Source: Sabellastarte sp. h YS-2021 | Taxonomy: Eukaryota > Annelida > Polychaeta > Sabellida > Sabellidae | Length of the DNA stretch: 64,000 nucleotides | Reading direction: 5' to 3' | Assembly: GCA_964017235.1 (NCBI GenBank) | Contig: OZ024938.1 | Coordinates: forward strand, 11,709,454-11,773,453 | Part shown: positions 1 to 12,535 of the stretch, piece after piece | Layout of the letters: each line of letters starts with the position of its first letter | Numbering within the stretch: the stretch's first letter is position 1 | The notes under the pieces: model-generated | Database searches by the model: none | What the model was told of the DNA's origin: nothing | Seen by the model: the letters and a program-made list of their open reading frames with translations, nothing else | Program-made: the position numbers and the translations under genes

Positions 1-498
1 TTGAAGATAAATCCATTTCAGAAGTTAACAGTAAGTCTTTCAAGGATAATTTGATTTGTATATGTTATGACTGCACAGCACATGAGTATGAATTTAACTT
101 CCTATTTACAATGTTTTAAAAACTGTTGAGAAGTAGCTTATGTATTCAACATAAAACTTTTTAATGTGTTTGCAGCTCATTACTTTCGTAAAACTTTCAA
201 ATGTATATCCTTTTAAAATATTATTGTGCCAAACTTTTCAATTTAAATAAACAAATAAAATAAATAAATCCCCAAACAAGAACATTCATGTAAGGTCCTG
301 TTATACAAGATTAGGATTTAATAGGAAAACAATATAACAATGATGACATTTTCTTTTAAGAATTATGTGGATTGCAATATAGCACAGATAACTATAATGT
401 CGTCTTAAAAGGCAGTCTCGTAGAAAATCAATAGTTCTCTACTTCACCATATAAGGAGATTGGCTTCCCTTTCCTGTCACGTGGTGTATTTCTCGTCG
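1..498. other. AT-rich non-coding stretch left of the tRNA gene
   Basis: No open frame, splice-delimited exon or repeat that I recognise is seen here. The sequence is AT-rich with short A and T runs. Confidence 0.4.
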
Positions 499-571
499 GC
501 CGGAATAGCTCAGTTGGGAGAGCGTTAGACTGAAGATCTAAAGGCCCCCGGTTCAATCCCGGGTTCCGGCA
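499..571 (+). tRNA. tRNA-Phe (anticodon GAA)
   Basis: This is a complete 73-nt cloverleaf. The acceptor stem pairs GCCGGAA (499-505) with TTCCGGC (564-570), followed by discriminator base A571. The D-arm/A box reads TAGCTCAGTTGGG and the T-arm/B box GGTTCAATCCC. The anticodon loop CTGAAGA has GAA at 532-534, so it delivers phenylalanine. There is no intron. A run of T at about 595-605 would serve as RNA polymerase III terminator. Unlike the SINE heads elsewhere in the window, all stems pair, so it is probably a working gene. CCA is not encoded, as usual in eukaryotes. Confidence 0.95.
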
Positions 572-1035
572 CGGTGCCCCCGGCGGCCGACAATGTTTTT
601 TTTTTTAATTTACTATTTTTTATTTATTTTTATGATTTATTTCCCGGTTTTTTTTCAATAATATGATTTACTATTTGAATGATTAGCAATTGAGTTTGGT
701 GTATTATTTACTTCTTCTTTATTCAATCAGTTACTGATTTGTTTCGTTTCAGTTTTGTAAATTGTGCATTAAACTAATACAGAAAAATACACCAGTTGTG
801 TCTTAAAGTCACGCTTACATTTAAATAATACTGACTTCAAAGATTCATGTGGAATTTCAAGCTAGCTCCTTTGGAGGGCCAACATCTAACTTGGAGAATA
901 TATTTGGCTAGGATCTCAGACGAAAACACAGACTTATATATTTATTGATACAGACAACGAGAAATACTTGAATTATTACACTGTTAATCTATATAACATT
1001 GAAAGTTCATGTCATATCTAAATATATAAACAGTG
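572..1035. other. AT-rich spacer
   Basis: Apart from the T run after the tRNA, I see no gene or recognisable repeat up to the Gypsy terminal repeat. Confidence 0.35.
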
Positions 1036-1160
1036 TATCAGACAGGCTATTTCTGGTAAAGTAATACTTTATAATGATCAGTCTTATATTTGTATTTATG
1101 TTCTTTCACTGTTATATTCACAAACATATATTCCATTCACAACACCAATGATAACTTTCA
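1036..1160 (-). repeat. candidate 3' LTR piece of the Gypsy element
   Basis: About 125 bp here match 8247-8370 in direct orientation (shared words include GCTATTTCTGG and CACAAACATATATTCCAT). The two copies flank the gag-pol-env block, as LTRs would. Similarity could not be followed further inward, so full LTR limits are unknown. The left edge reads TG, as expected for a complemented LTR end. Confidence 0.5.
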
Positions 1161-2291
1161 TTTTCATTATTAGTTTTAAATAACATTATACCCAAATTGC
1201 CCATGTGTCAAGTTCTGACTCTAATGTCTAATCACCATGAATTTACTCTAATACTTCCTGCATTTAGACTGAACTAACTGACCTAGAACACAGAACTGTT
1301 TCAGCTTTTATAAAGGTGTGTGACTGACAATCACTTGCCCGGTCACATGACCAAGTAGTAATTCTCCCCTCTGTCAGGTGACCTTTGGCCAGTGTCATAG
1401 GTTAATTTTTACCCAATCATAATTAGGGGCAATGCCTAGGTCACTTTTAATGTCTGTAGTATCCACCAGGTGGCACTACGATACTTTAAATGTACCACTG
1501 AAAAGGCATATAATTGTCTATATCAAATTTGAATTAAATAGGGTAAATAGTGTGTTAATAATTTCAAATTACTAAGAGATTTGTCACATCCCAGATAACA
1601 GTCTGATGGTGGCTCAACGGTGGGCCATGAGCAGCAAATCAATTGGCCCACCGGAGGCTGCCATCGTGGACCTCCATCTTTTTGTCCGTCGACCCACTAA
1701 TGGCAAAAACGCTGGTTGAAATTCTGCAATAGCATCAACCATTCAGATTGCAGCCTTTAGTTATGTGGCCATTTGTGGATAAGGCAAATGATTGACAGGT
1801 TTTGGGCAGATCTTAGCTAAGGGAATTAATGATAAGTCACATGACCAATGATGTAATCAGTCACACATAATCAATGGTGGATGAGAGTCCTAAGGTGATG
1901 TTCTATAATTCAAAATTATAATATGTCCAATGACAACTTTTGTATTGTAAATTTATAATAAAAATATTGCTTGCATGTCAAAAAATGTTAAATAGTGAGT
2001 TAAAAATTGTGGGCTCACTGAAATCTCATTATTAGACACAGACTTATGAATAAATTTTTAAGTTTTCCAAAATCCCTCATTATTGCTCACCACCATCTTG
2101 AACAAAAATCGGTGGCAAATTCTACAGACATGAAGATTGGTTGGAAGGCCACCGTTGGCTCAACAGTAGAAAACTACTGATTATACAACCAAAAACCACC
2201 GCTATTCCCATCATCCAAGCAAACTTGTTTCTGTCAGCTATCCCCTTTTAAGCTTGTAGGCTTTGGTAAAGTTTTACCTGGGTGTTCCCAA
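1161..2291. other. non-coding part of the Gypsy element or nested insertion
   Basis: No coding frame is seen. An imperfect inverted pair (GGTGGCTCAACGGTGGG near 1610 and GGCCACCGTTGGCTCAAC near 2148) suggests a small nested inverted-repeat element, but its ends are not clean. Confidence 0.25.
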
Positions 2292-4639
2292 TTATATTTT
2301 CTGTAACTTTTGGCACAACTGTCTGTTATGATGAAGAAAATATGGGAATGCATAAAATGTTTTTGAGTTTATAATCCATTTAAGCCTAAAGTGTTGTATT
2401 AATCCCAACAATACTTTATAAGGAAGGTCTACTCTCATACGTTTGTTCACTAATTTGACACCTTTCCAGTAAATTTGGAATCTTGGTCGTACAGTCCCTA
2501 CAACTTGAAGGTCCAGTTGTACTGCTTGACTTGGCTCCCAGAATTCAGGGCATTCAGTTACAGACATGATGTCAACCCTAACACATGTATTTCCATTAGG
2601 TATGTCAAAGACAAACATAGTTTGAGATCTTATCTTCCTACACTGTGAGAAAATAAAAAGACTTAACCCTATGGCCAAAATGATCAATCCAATTGCTAAA
2701 TTTGACCATTCAATCCATGACACAAGGTCAATGCAATTGTTTTCAGACTCAAGGAGCTCATCAGTCAAGGTTGTCAATTCAAAGTAGTTAAACCTAGGTA
2801 CAGCTGCTGAAGTTGCTGTTTTGAAATTAACTAATACTTGTTTTGCTACAGCAAGAATGTATGTTTTTGTCACTAACCACATTATTACCATACCTGTCAT
2901 CACCAATATCGTAATGGACACAATGCTAATAATATTTAGCCAGGACCACTCATTTTGTTGTCGCTTAGCATATACTAGGGTGTCAGGTGGGTAAATACCT
3001 GTTCTTTTGCCTTGCTGCTGTTACTAATTTTCTTAAGCTCCAGTGATATATTTTATCATTTGCTATGGTTGTTGTCATTTGGTCTTGAAACAGTTTAAAA
3101 TCTGGCACTGTGATATTGGGTTGTGAGGTAAATAATGAATTAGAGTGGATGTTTTGCAATTGTTCATTGGGAAATAAATGCTGTAGGAGGGCTAGAATTA
3201 ATGGGAATAGGACTGTGGTGTTATATTTCTAGTGGCACATCGTCCTAACCTAGGTAGAATAAAGTGAAGGTCTGATTGTAGCTGACAGTGACATGGTAAT
3301 TTTACCTGGCAGTAAGAACATAAAAAACTTTTGGCATTTTATCCTTGCATATTTTTGTAGCATTTGATATGTTGCTCAGAAGAAATACTGATGGTTCTAA
3401 CTGTATGATGCTTGGTATTATTTGTTTGTGCACAAATTGCAAATCACACAACTCATGAATAGCTGCTGGATTGTCCAAAAAGAGTACAGATTCACAGGTG
3501 AACTCATTTGAGTACTGATGTTGAATGAGCACCTGACACAATTTGGGAGTTTTACCTGTACAACTACCTAAGTCTAACTTTGACATAGGAGCATAAATAT
3601 TTAGTAATTGATTTATACCAAGGTACTCAGGTAAATCTAGAAGTTGTGACACATGTTTGGTGGAATGATTCAGTGGGACTGGGATGGTTTGGATTTGGTA
3701 CAGCTGAAATGGCCCTTCATATGTGGAAATGGGAAAGAACAGAGTCACATTATTATTTTGGTGCCGACATATGGCAAATAGGTCTGACTGAAAATAATGT
3801 GATGGGTCCTGTTGTGCAAGATAAACTGGTGGGTCATGTTTCCTTAATTTCTGATTTATTTGCTGGAGGATTTGATGCACATGATAAGTACTTACAATAT
3901 GTTGGGATAACTTCCCTTTCGCCATGTTCGAAATTCCATCAAGAAGCTGATTAATTTTTAAGTGTACCATTGTTACTATTGGTGTACTTGGTTAAGGCAT
4001 TGTTAATGTTTTCACTGTTAGACTTTTAAACTTTGCTTGAGACTTTGTAAAGCATGATGATTAAATTGAACAGCGGACATCACATTAGACATTCGTTGAT
4101 CAACTAACTGCATGATTGACAAGAAGTTTTGATGTTGCAATTCCTGAAAGAGCACAACTTGGTAATTTTCTTGTTGGTCAATATGTTTTGAAATTGTCTT
4201 TATGTCATTATCTCGTGCTAGGCCAAATAATGAATAATCTTTCCAAGGAATGGCAGTAATGATCACTTTTGTCTTGCTATGTGTCATTGTGGTGTGTCTG
4301 ACATTGCTTCATAAATTTCATCCTTTGTGGCATGAACAGCATCTAATCCTTGTTTGCATATGAAGTTGATGTGTTGAACAGATTGGCCCAGGTGGTCACA
4401 TAAACTGGTGTTCACATTATGGCCACATGCAATGGCAAGTTAGGGAATAATATATCCTTAGGGACTTTGATTTGAAGATTTAATTGCAGTATCGACTGAC
4501 AGGATAGAAGATGTTTTGGAAATTGAAGAAAGTACCATGATTGGTTTGTGGAATCATGCGCCCTGCTGTAATCGGTATCAGAGCCAGCAGTATTATGAAA
4601 GCTGCAAGCAGAAAAGCATCCCATTAGGAAAGAAAGCAC
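2292..4639 (-). pseudogene. env-like gene of the Gypsy element, broken
   Basis: Four minus-strand open pieces (4639-4412, 4287-4018, 3970-3302, 2921-2292) follow the integrase, the position of env in errantivirus-like Gypsy elements. They lie in different frames and are separated by stops. The last piece has a hydrophobic span (about residues 72-91, around 2650-2705) followed by a basic residue cluster, which fits a membrane anchor near the C-terminus. The third piece has several Cys and candidate N-glycosylation sites. Overall layout resembles an insect-type retroviral envelope, but the family assignment rests on position and topology rather than on a diagnostic motif. The gene cannot make a full-length protein. 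Confidence 0.5.
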
Positions 4640-4815
4640 TCATGTGATCAGGATCATTGTTTCCCTTGGATTTAATACATAGATGGCCACTTTTAGGATT
4701 ATCTAAGAAGTCCAGCCTATTAGGTGACTAATAACAATTACCCATATTGTAAACATCCAGTCATTAAAATATCTTACTGACAGGTCTGTAAGTTCCTAAA
4801 CCACTCGGCAATACA

Positions 4816-5577
4816 CTATTCAGTTTGTTTACCAGCATTCAAATTTGCCCGCAGGCCTAAATCAAAAGGGTGGAGCATTTCACCGCCAAAAAGCATTTGA
4901 AATGAGGAAATACCTAAACTTACAGCTGGAGTAAGTCTGTATGCCATAAAAATACCAGGTAACAAATCCGGCCAATTGGTATGCTGTTCATTCATATAAG
5001 CTCTGAGAGATTGGGCAATGAAGGAGTTGTACCGTTCGCAATGAGAATTTGTTTGAGGGTGGAAAGTACTTATATAAATGTGCTTGGATTTGAAATGGTC
5101 ACACAATGCTGTGACAAGTTTAGACATAAAGTTTCTACCTCTGTCAGTGACAATTGAACTAATTGCTCAATATCTGGTAAAAATCTCCTTACAGAGAGTT
5201 TTGGCAATGGTTACGGCCGCTTGGTTGGGTATAGAGAAAGCCTCTATATTTGGAACCATCTGGGGCTTGTGGTAAGGGACCCAATATGTCAGTGTGAAAT
5301 CTATCAAAACAGTGCGCTTTCACTGGCATGGGATGGAGGGGGACGTTTGGTAAGAAAGATCTTTTTGTTTTTGACATATATCACAAGAATCCATACATGA
5401 GTTCACAAATTCATTGATATGCCGAATCCAATATTTTGTCTGGATTGCCTGATTTGTCCTCTTAGCGTCCTCCTGCAGGTGCATTGAAATATAAGCTTCT
5501 TTTCTCAAACTTCTGGGTAGCACTATCGTAAATTGGTCAAGATTATGATCTACCCCTTGTCTCTTAACTCTGTGCAA
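4816..5577 (-). pseudogene. Gypsy integrase region, frameshifted
   Basis: Minus-strand pieces 5577-5320, 5377-5189 and 5127-4816 carry integrase landmarks in order. There is a His/Cys zinc-finger part (HINEFVNSCMDSCDICQKQK at about 5430-5370), a core segment with FHTDILGPLP that supplies the first catalytic Asp, and HPQTNSHCERYN, which supplies the catalytic Glu. These are known marks of Ty3/Gypsy integrase cores. The pieces are in different frames, so the domain is dead. It follows RNase H and precedes the env-like region. Confidence 0.8.
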
Positions 5578-5854
5578 AATCTTATCAATAATATATTTAT
5601 TTATTTTGTGTGCAGCCTTTGGATCTGGTGGTAAGATACCACTTTCCTTGAAATCAATGTATGGTCTAAAATCTGCATGACCATAAATAAATAAATCTCT
5701 CTGTAAATGTTCAAGTCTTGGTCAATCCAATGGGCAGGTTTCTTCTCCGTCGTCTGGACTGGAGCCAGGGGTGGGATCTTTATCACACATGGTTATGACT
5801 GGATGAGCAGCTGAGTCTTTTTGACTAAAGTTAAATGTCATTTCCAGAAACTCT

Positions 5855-7316
5855 TTAGAGATGGTGGTATCTCCTGTTGTAGAAAATACTGATGAGTGTG
5901 TAAGAGAAGTCTTCTGCTGGTATGTCATGAGTTTCTGGTGGGTAGTCATGCCTTGAGAGTGCATCAGCATTTTTCTTGCCTTTTCTGTATTGTACTTTGT
6001 AGTTGTACCCTTGTAGTTGGATAGCCCACCTACTTAGCCTACCTGTTTCCATCTTTGTACAATGTAACCATAACAAGGCATGGTGATCAGTAATGACTGT
6101 GAACTCCTAATTTGCCAAATATGGATGATTATTCCTTCAAGTATAGCTAAACACTAATTCTGCAAGTATGAAGTTTTCTTCTCTCCTGTTCAGAGTCCTC
6201 TGCCTCCATATGCTACAACAACTTCTCCCTTATCTGGACCTAACCTAATCCTTTACCTGAGGCATCAGTGGTTAATATGAAGGGCAAGTTCAGATCAGGA
6301 TAAGCAAGAATCGGTGCTTCTGTTAATCTGGTTTTGAGGGTGTTGAAGGACTTTTCAGGTTTGTCCGACCATATGAAGTCATCGTCTTTTTTCAACAAAG
6401 CATTGAGTGGGGCCGCTATCTGAATGAACCCTTGTACAAATCTACAGTAAAAGTTGAAAAGACCCATTTCCTGCCTAACTTGTTTCTGGTTTCTAGCCTT
6501 ATACCTTCTTTTGAGATGACATATCCTAGATACACTAACTCTTTAGCTGCAAACTGACACTTAGATGGTATGAGTGTGAGTTTGGCAGAACAAAGTCTGT
6601 CAAACACTTGTTGTAGGTGTCTTAAATGCTCATAAAAAGTGGAGCACATTACAAGAACATCATCCACATAAATCAGAACTTGTTTCCAATTAAGGTCTCT
6701 AAGTATTGTGGCCATAGTCTTCTGAAAAGCCGCTGGGACAGAAACTAATCCAAAAGGCAATTTGTTCCAATCCCAAATACCATGGTGCGTGATTATCCCA
6801 GCTTTGTGTTTAGTCTCATGGTCTAAAGGGATTTGCCATTATCCACTAGCTAATTCAAGAATACTGAAGTAGTTGGCCTTAGCTTGCCCTATAGTATGTT
6901 CTCTGCTCTGGCTAAGGGGAAATTGATAGATTTGCATTTGCTATTCAACTTTCTCAAATCCACTGCCATCCTATTGCTACCATCTTTTTCCCTTCTCATG
7001 ACTATTGGACTATTCCAATCTATGGTACTGGGTTCAATGATATTATGATTCAGCATCTCTGCTGTCTGTTTTCAACTAGCTGCTTCATTTATTGGGACAT
7101 CATGTAATGCCTAGATGTCACTGGAGTCTCATCCACAGTGTGTTTATAAACATCTGTAGAACCTAGCTCTGACAGGTGTGATGCAAAAACCTTCCTATTA
7201 TCTTTAATAAAGGTTAAAAGGTTTTGCTTTTGTTCTTCCATTAAGTCACTTTTCTGAAGGTCAATGTCTAACTCCGTTGTTTGGGCCACATTACCTATGT
7301 TTTTGAGGATATGCAA
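5855..7316 (-). pseudogene. Gypsy reverse transcriptase and RNase H, broken
   Basis: The piece 7316-7089 matches the linker ahead of the polymerase (VFASHLSELGSTDVYKHTV). The piece 6760-6416 starts at MPFGLVSVPAAFQ and contains the active-site YVDD and LGYVIS motifs. The piece 6467-6240 covers the start of RNase H (TTDASGKGLG), and 6076-5855 its end (DALSRH). In the Ty3/Gypsy family this enzyme copies element RNA to DNA. Reading frames change between the pieces and stops interrupt the stretch 6760-7090, so it is inactive. Confidence 0.85.
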
Positions 7317-7408
7317 ATTCCCTACATGTGGTTGTGTTGTGGTCTCAATGGGCTATATGTCAAATGTCCTATCTAAAGATGTATTAGCACTTACAGTTAG
7401 GTCTTTCT

Positions 7409-8050
7409 TTAAGTGAATGGGGACATTGGTAGGGTTGAGCAACAAACAGGAAGTGTATTTGCCATAAAAATATCAAGACTTTTTGCACTCATAAATTTGT
7501 TTGGTCCTTTGGTTGGTTCAATGAGGACTTCTTGGCCATCATATGATTCAGGGACTTTGACCATGATGCATGTTTGGGAGCTTGGCTTTAAGATAACTGA
7601 ATTTGCTGTTTTGATCTTGTCGTTCTGGGTATGCGCTGGTGTTGGGGTGCTGAGTGAGAGAAACTTGAGAGTTTCAAGTCCTCCTTCATAGAATGAAATG
7701 GTGCCATTTCCAATCTTAATAGATTCTTTGTAAGTTTGTAGAAAGTCAATGTCTAAAATCATAATGTCTTTGCTTGTGTGTGAAAAGTTGTGCTAACTTG
7801 TCCAGTTTTTCAGATGTGGAAAGTTCATAGTTCTTGAGGAAACTTTCCTTGAGCAACTCCCATGAGACTGTAGACTGTAGTACCAGTCTTTTTCCGAGTC
7901 TTGCAGGGTCATACCAAAGGCCATGGCTTTTTGTGCATACTGTACTACACTCCGAGCAAAAAAGCTGTTAAACATCTGGATAAATCACTGTGGACTTCCA
8001 GATCCATAGTATTCGGGCATTTTAGGTGGAATATTGCCAGAAGCCATTAT
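7409..8050 (-). pseudogene. Gypsy gag remnant and truncated protease
   Basis: The piece 7975-7793 begins in a capsid-like segment (LQDSEKDWYYSL, typical of Gypsy gag) and then shifts frame. The frame 7762-7409 carries the latter part of an aspartic protease (ILDIDFLQTYK, compare the family's ILG-DFL motif). The gag capsid runs almost directly into this protease tail: the nucleocapsid zinc knuckle and the protease catalytic DTG triad are not found between them, which points to an internal deletion. Confidence 0.65.
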
Positions 8051-8246
8051 GTCTGGGTTGTGCTGGTGTGGTAAACTAAGCTCCTGTTCTGGTTGTTGAT
8101 GAGCTGCTACTGCTTCAGATTCCTGTTCTTTAGGGGGCTGTTCCGGCTCTTGTCTTTGTTTGATTCCTGGTCACCACCCTACAAGATTCTCAGGTTGAGG
8201 CATCAGAGTCCTATGGTACTAGAATCTTATAGAATCTCTCTCCAAA

Positions 8247-8370
8247 TATCAGACGGGCTATTTCTGGTTAATTAATACTTCATAATGACCATTCTTATAT
8301 TTTATTTATATTCTTTCACTGTAATATTCACAAACATATATTCCATCCACAACACCAATAATAATTTTCA
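8247..8370 (-). repeat. candidate 5' LTR piece of the Gypsy element
   Basis: This is the direct-repeat partner of 1036-1160. It lies just upstream (minus sense) of the gag remnant. Confidence 0.5.
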
Positions 8371-8512
8371 GTTATAAAAGTGTCCCCCTACATACATAAT
8401 TAAACAGTTCTCTAACTAATTACACAATCTTACTCATTACTCAAAGATTTATAAAATAAAGGCTTGAGAATTCTTATGTGGTCAGCTAATGGTTATCTGT
8501 CACACAGTGACC

Positions 8513-8859
8513 TAATAATCACTCCTGAATTGAGTTGTGTAACATTCTTACTTTGTCTCACACTTAACAAGAGTTTGTTCATAATTACTAGGACTCCAGC
8601 AGTAATCAGCTGTGGAGACTTATGTGACATGAAGGAGTCTCAAATTGCTTTGTTATAAGTTATATATACTAATACATTATCTTTCAGAACTAGGTGATCC
8701 CATTGGGACAAATAATCACTCCTAAATTGAGTTGTGTAACATTCTTACGTTGTCTCACACTTAGCAAGAGTTTGTTCATAATTACTAGGACTCCAGCGGT
8801 AATCAGCTGTGGAGACTTATGTGACATGAAGGAGTCTCAAATTGCTTTGTTATAAGTTA
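8513..8859. repeat. 149-bp sequence duplicated at a 198-bp period
   Basis: 8513-8661 and 8711-8859 are nearly identical; differences include TGAATTG against TAAATTG and TACTTTG against TACGTTG. They share the word CTCAAATTGCTTTGTTATAA at the end. This is a recent local duplication with a spacer of about 50 bp. It may lie within the distal part of the Gypsy LTR. Confidence 0.85.
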
Positions 8860-10760
8860 GAGACATATCTTTGCTAACATCTTTAGCCTGTTATTTTATG
8901 GCTCTAAAATTCCTAAACTAAAGTACTAAGTATTTTCATTATCACCTAATATTATGTGAGTAAATATCACATTAAAAATATGAAAATAAACATTATTGAG
9001 ACTTATAATATAAAACCACTTACACACAACACTGAACATAAATGTAATTTACAACATTACCTTTACCATTATATTATTATAAGCTACACTATTAACAGTA
9101 GTTTTTCGAATATAAATGTTATGAAATGCCCACTTACAAATCACACAATGTCATTTATTACATTATTATTTACATTATTATTTCAACGCATATTTAAATC
9201 TTAAGTATTGTCATTTTTCCTGTCCTGATAAATGTACAAGGTTACTACTTTAAAAGGTATAAAGTAATTTTATTTTGGAAATTGTAGTTAAAGCCAGTAA
9301 ATATGTCAAATGTTCAGTTAAACATACCTCTCTATGCCCGAGTCGGGACCTACATATTATGGCGCTCATGTAATTGCAATGGTAGATCAGTGTGGTATGG
9401 TCCACTTTGTGTCTTTGTAGGATGTGTTTATTGCTATTTTCTTGGATTTACATTTGAGTAGGATGCGTTCGACACAGCTCATGACGCAATATGTATTTGT
9501 GGCGCCTTTTGTTAAATATTTGAAAAATCTTTCACATCCTAAATTCAGGTGATATATTACACGCTGAAGAGGTGTAATATGTGATGAATGGTTGACAGTA
9601 CACTGCATATGAACATATTGTGAATCTTTTCATGATTATTTTACTATTCTTGCCCATGTAAATGTAACTTTGGTTGTTGCGGGAAAACAACAGTAGTGAT
9701 ACAGTATATGTATATCATTTAAATGAGAGAAACAGATTTTAACAGTTTCAACTCGGAACAGTAAATATATAACTTCATTCAACCGCCTGCTCTAGTCTTG
9801 CTGTACCTGTATTTTAAAAAAACATGTGATCAGACTTAAGCCAATCTAATTGAAATACCTAAGGTATAATAAATCTTTTTTATGGATACAGGAAATATTT
9901 TCTTATTAGTTGGAAAGATTCTGAATGATTTTGAATTTCAGCAAGTGAGTTATAAACTTTAATGATTAAGGCTCAAATGTGCAAACTCCAATCATGCCTG
10001 AGAATGCACATACCCTCATAAGCAGATCAATCAATTGATGAAGTACTAGCAAAGAACATTTATAATCATTTTTTTAAACTCACTTTTTGCACAGCAATTT
10101 GGGATGGATAGAATACAAGCTGTGGTATGGAATGCCCGATGACAGATCTGCTGAGCAAGATATATATAATGTTTATGTGCTGGTAAAATTTCTTCTTTTG
10201 AGGCTTCAAGCCTCATGTATATCAAGGCAGCTGATTTGTATGTTTCTGTGTCTACAGTAATGGATCTTGAAGTCAATTGTCTATTGAAATTATACTGGTT
10301 GTGTGTTAATGAGCATGTCTGGAACATAAAAACAAAGAACCATCATTCAAAATTTTAGAAAAATCTTTCAAAATGAGGCAAAAAAACCTCCGTTGTGAGT
10401 TATTTATCACTATCAATTTAATTTAGAACTAGGGTTTCTGAAAGACCTTTGCTTATCAAAGAACTGTTCCCAGTTAATGCTTTTCCTTTCTATCTTCATC
10501 AAGCATAGAAGTTAATTGTGTTTGCACTGTGCAAAATCAGTGAGATGTAGGTTTCACCATAGGCTTATGCATATTGCAGAGATTTTAGCTCTATAAACTA
10601 ATAGCTTGCTAAAGTCCTGAATGGTGTTTGAAACATTTAAGTTATACCAAAACAATAATTCCAACAAAAGTATTACAATACGGATTATCTTCAACTGTAT
10701 GATACAATGCTAGCTCATGGTAATATGTTTTGCTGGAGTTATGAGCTACAGAGGAACCGG
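8860..10760. other. AT-rich intergenic stretch
   Basis: Short open frames occur (for example 8956-9204 plus, 9608-9387 minus, 10327-10046 minus), but none shows a known motif, splice context or biased codon use. I see nothing that supports a gene. Confidence 0.35.
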
Positions 10761-10761
10761 A

Positions 10762-10995
10762 GGGGGCCTCGGTGGTGCAGTGGTAAGATACTTACCTCCC
10801 ACCTCCGAGGTCAGCAGTTCAAACCCTGGACCTTATTTGAGAACGTTGGTAGTTGCTTACCAATAGTTGGCAGTTTATAGTACAGACTTTTGACCAACTC
10901 TATGTACTGGTTTCATCTGCCCACAAAACTATCCCTCATGATATGACCTGTACATTTGTTGAAAGTGACGTAAAACCCTAGATAAATAAATGCAA
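10762..10995 (+). mobile_element. tRNA-derived SINE, plus orientation
   Basis: A tRNA-like head has an A box (TGGTGCAGTGGTAAG) and a B box (AGCAGTTCAAACCC). It is followed by the body shared with the other copies (GGTAGTTGCTTACCAATAGT, CTATGTACTGGTTTCATCTG, TGATATGACCTGTACA) and the tail GTGACGTAAAACCC-AAATAAAT. The same family recurs at 24768, 50180, 54080, 62390 and 63875. A target duplication is not clear here. Confidence 0.85.
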
Positions 10996-11988
10996 ATGAA
11001 TGGGCTCATGTATTTTTGCTGTTGATTGTTGTAGTATGGTCTGTCTCAGTAGGACATCATCTACATCATATGAAGTTATTTGCATTTGTGTAGGATGTGT
11101 AGACCACAACATGGACACGATTTGCGTTCCAGACCACTTTTTAAAAATGTTTGAAAAACCTCCTATGACCTCACAAGCTGTACACCTGGATGGGTTAAGA
11201 GGGGAGGTGTAATGGATGTAAGGGACAACTTGTTTTTTTTTTAAATGCAATAGCCAGATCCGAGGGTATCTTTTTGGCAGCACAAGGACCAGATCATGAA
11301 TTGGAAAAAAAATATGTACAGAAATCACCACGTGGAAAAATGTGCTCTTTGCATAAAACCCAAAGAAATAACGCCTAATTCTGTAGCAAGATGATGTTAT
11401 TTTTATTTGTCTTGTTTGGTGATCAAATTAAAAAATTTACAACACAAAGGATAATTTAAAATTACTATCCACCATTTTGTGCTATCACTGAATAAAGTTA
11501 ATCCATATTTATTAAAAGAATGCAAAGGATCATATGTGAAACTTATTCATAACAAGGGACGTTCAGGAATTTCGAAAAAAATAACTTGCTACACAACTTT
11601 ACAAACATGTGTCTATACATATCATATACTTGGAGGTAACATGGTTTCACAAATAATTACAAAAATTAGCACTTGTTTACATAAAATTGTTTAAGCATGT
11701 ACAGAATAACTGGTACAAGGATATGAAAAAAACAATTGCTACACATTCTATGTTCAGAATGTTTTGGTGAAATAGATCTCTTGGTCGATTATAAAATACA
11801 AAGCTTTAAGAGCAAACATGTTCAGAGGCAACTGCTGAAAGCCTACAGTTAAATACATTGTTATATTGTAATGATTTTCACAGAAAAAGATATTATTTTA
11901 AGGACAAAGAGCCGAGAGAATGCAAAAATGGATCCTGCCAAAACTCTACTTGTTTTCAGGTCTAGTTTTTGCCATAGCAGGTGGATAA
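10996..11988. other. AT-rich intergenic stretch between SINE and MITE
   Basis: Overlapping short frames on both strands (about 10978-11331) show no family motif. Nothing supports a gene. Confidence 0.3.
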
Positions 11989-11990
11989 TA

Positions 11991-12452
11991 GGGATGGGTC
12001 AGTAGCCCCAGTGTCTCTAATACTGAGATCATTTTACAACTGGCATCTCGTTTGTCAAAAATATAAATGAAGGAAAACTAAAATTAATAGACACAAAACA
12101 AACCCACAATGTGGAAAACTTATTGGTTCTTTTTCTAATATTTGAGCACTTTTATAGTAATTAGGACTAGCAGGAATATGATATATTATCAGTGCATATA
12201 TGATGGAAGGAAAATATAAAATATTGTAGACAAAACACAAAAATGAAGAAATTGCTGTCGTATATCTTCTTTCTTTTTTTTTTTGCATTTGGGGGATTTT
12301 GTTGAGAGAAAACATCCATGTTTTGGTTTCACAAGTTTTACTTCCTCTTTTTGATTTGTTGTGTAGTGAAAAGTGGAATCCAGGCACATAGAAAGGATTT
12401 CCCATTGGTGACCTCCAGTGTCTAACTAAACATTTTCATACTAACCCATCCC
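11991..12452. mobile_element. 462-bp MITE with TA target duplication
   Basis: The ends are inverted repeats. The left begins GGGATGGGTCAGTA and the right ends TACTAACCCATCCC, and both are flanked by TA (11989-11990, 12453-12454). The TA duplication fits a Tc1/mariner-type non-autonomous element. Inside, a short inverted CCAGTGTCT/AGACACTGG pair extends the terminal similarity. No transposase frame is present. It sits just past the stop codon of the oxidase gene, so it may be in its 3' UTR. Confidence 0.75.
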
Positions 12453-12535
12453 TAGTAGATAATAAAATAATTAGGTATGTTGTGCAAGCTATTCTCCTTC
12501 TATGCAGATGAAGTACTATTTATACTTTTTTGCAA

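Larger units (their letters stand above)
1036..8370 (-). mobile_element. decayed Ty3/Gypsy LTR retrotransposon with env-like gene
   Basis: Read on the minus strand, the order is gag remnant, aspartic protease, reverse transcriptase, RNase H, integrase, then an env-like region. This is the order of Gypsy elements that carry an envelope gene. A direct repeat of about 125 bp flanks it. Every coding part is broken by frameshifts and stops, so no complete protein is made. A TGGTGACC sequence on the minus strand just inside the right repeat (around 8170) could be the primer-binding site, but I could not assign the tRNA. The element lies outside the oxidase gene, downstream of its 3' end. Confidence 0.75.

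Noticed and set aside
3646..3954. 102-codon plus-strand frame
   Set aside because: Antisense shadow of the env-like piece; no motif.
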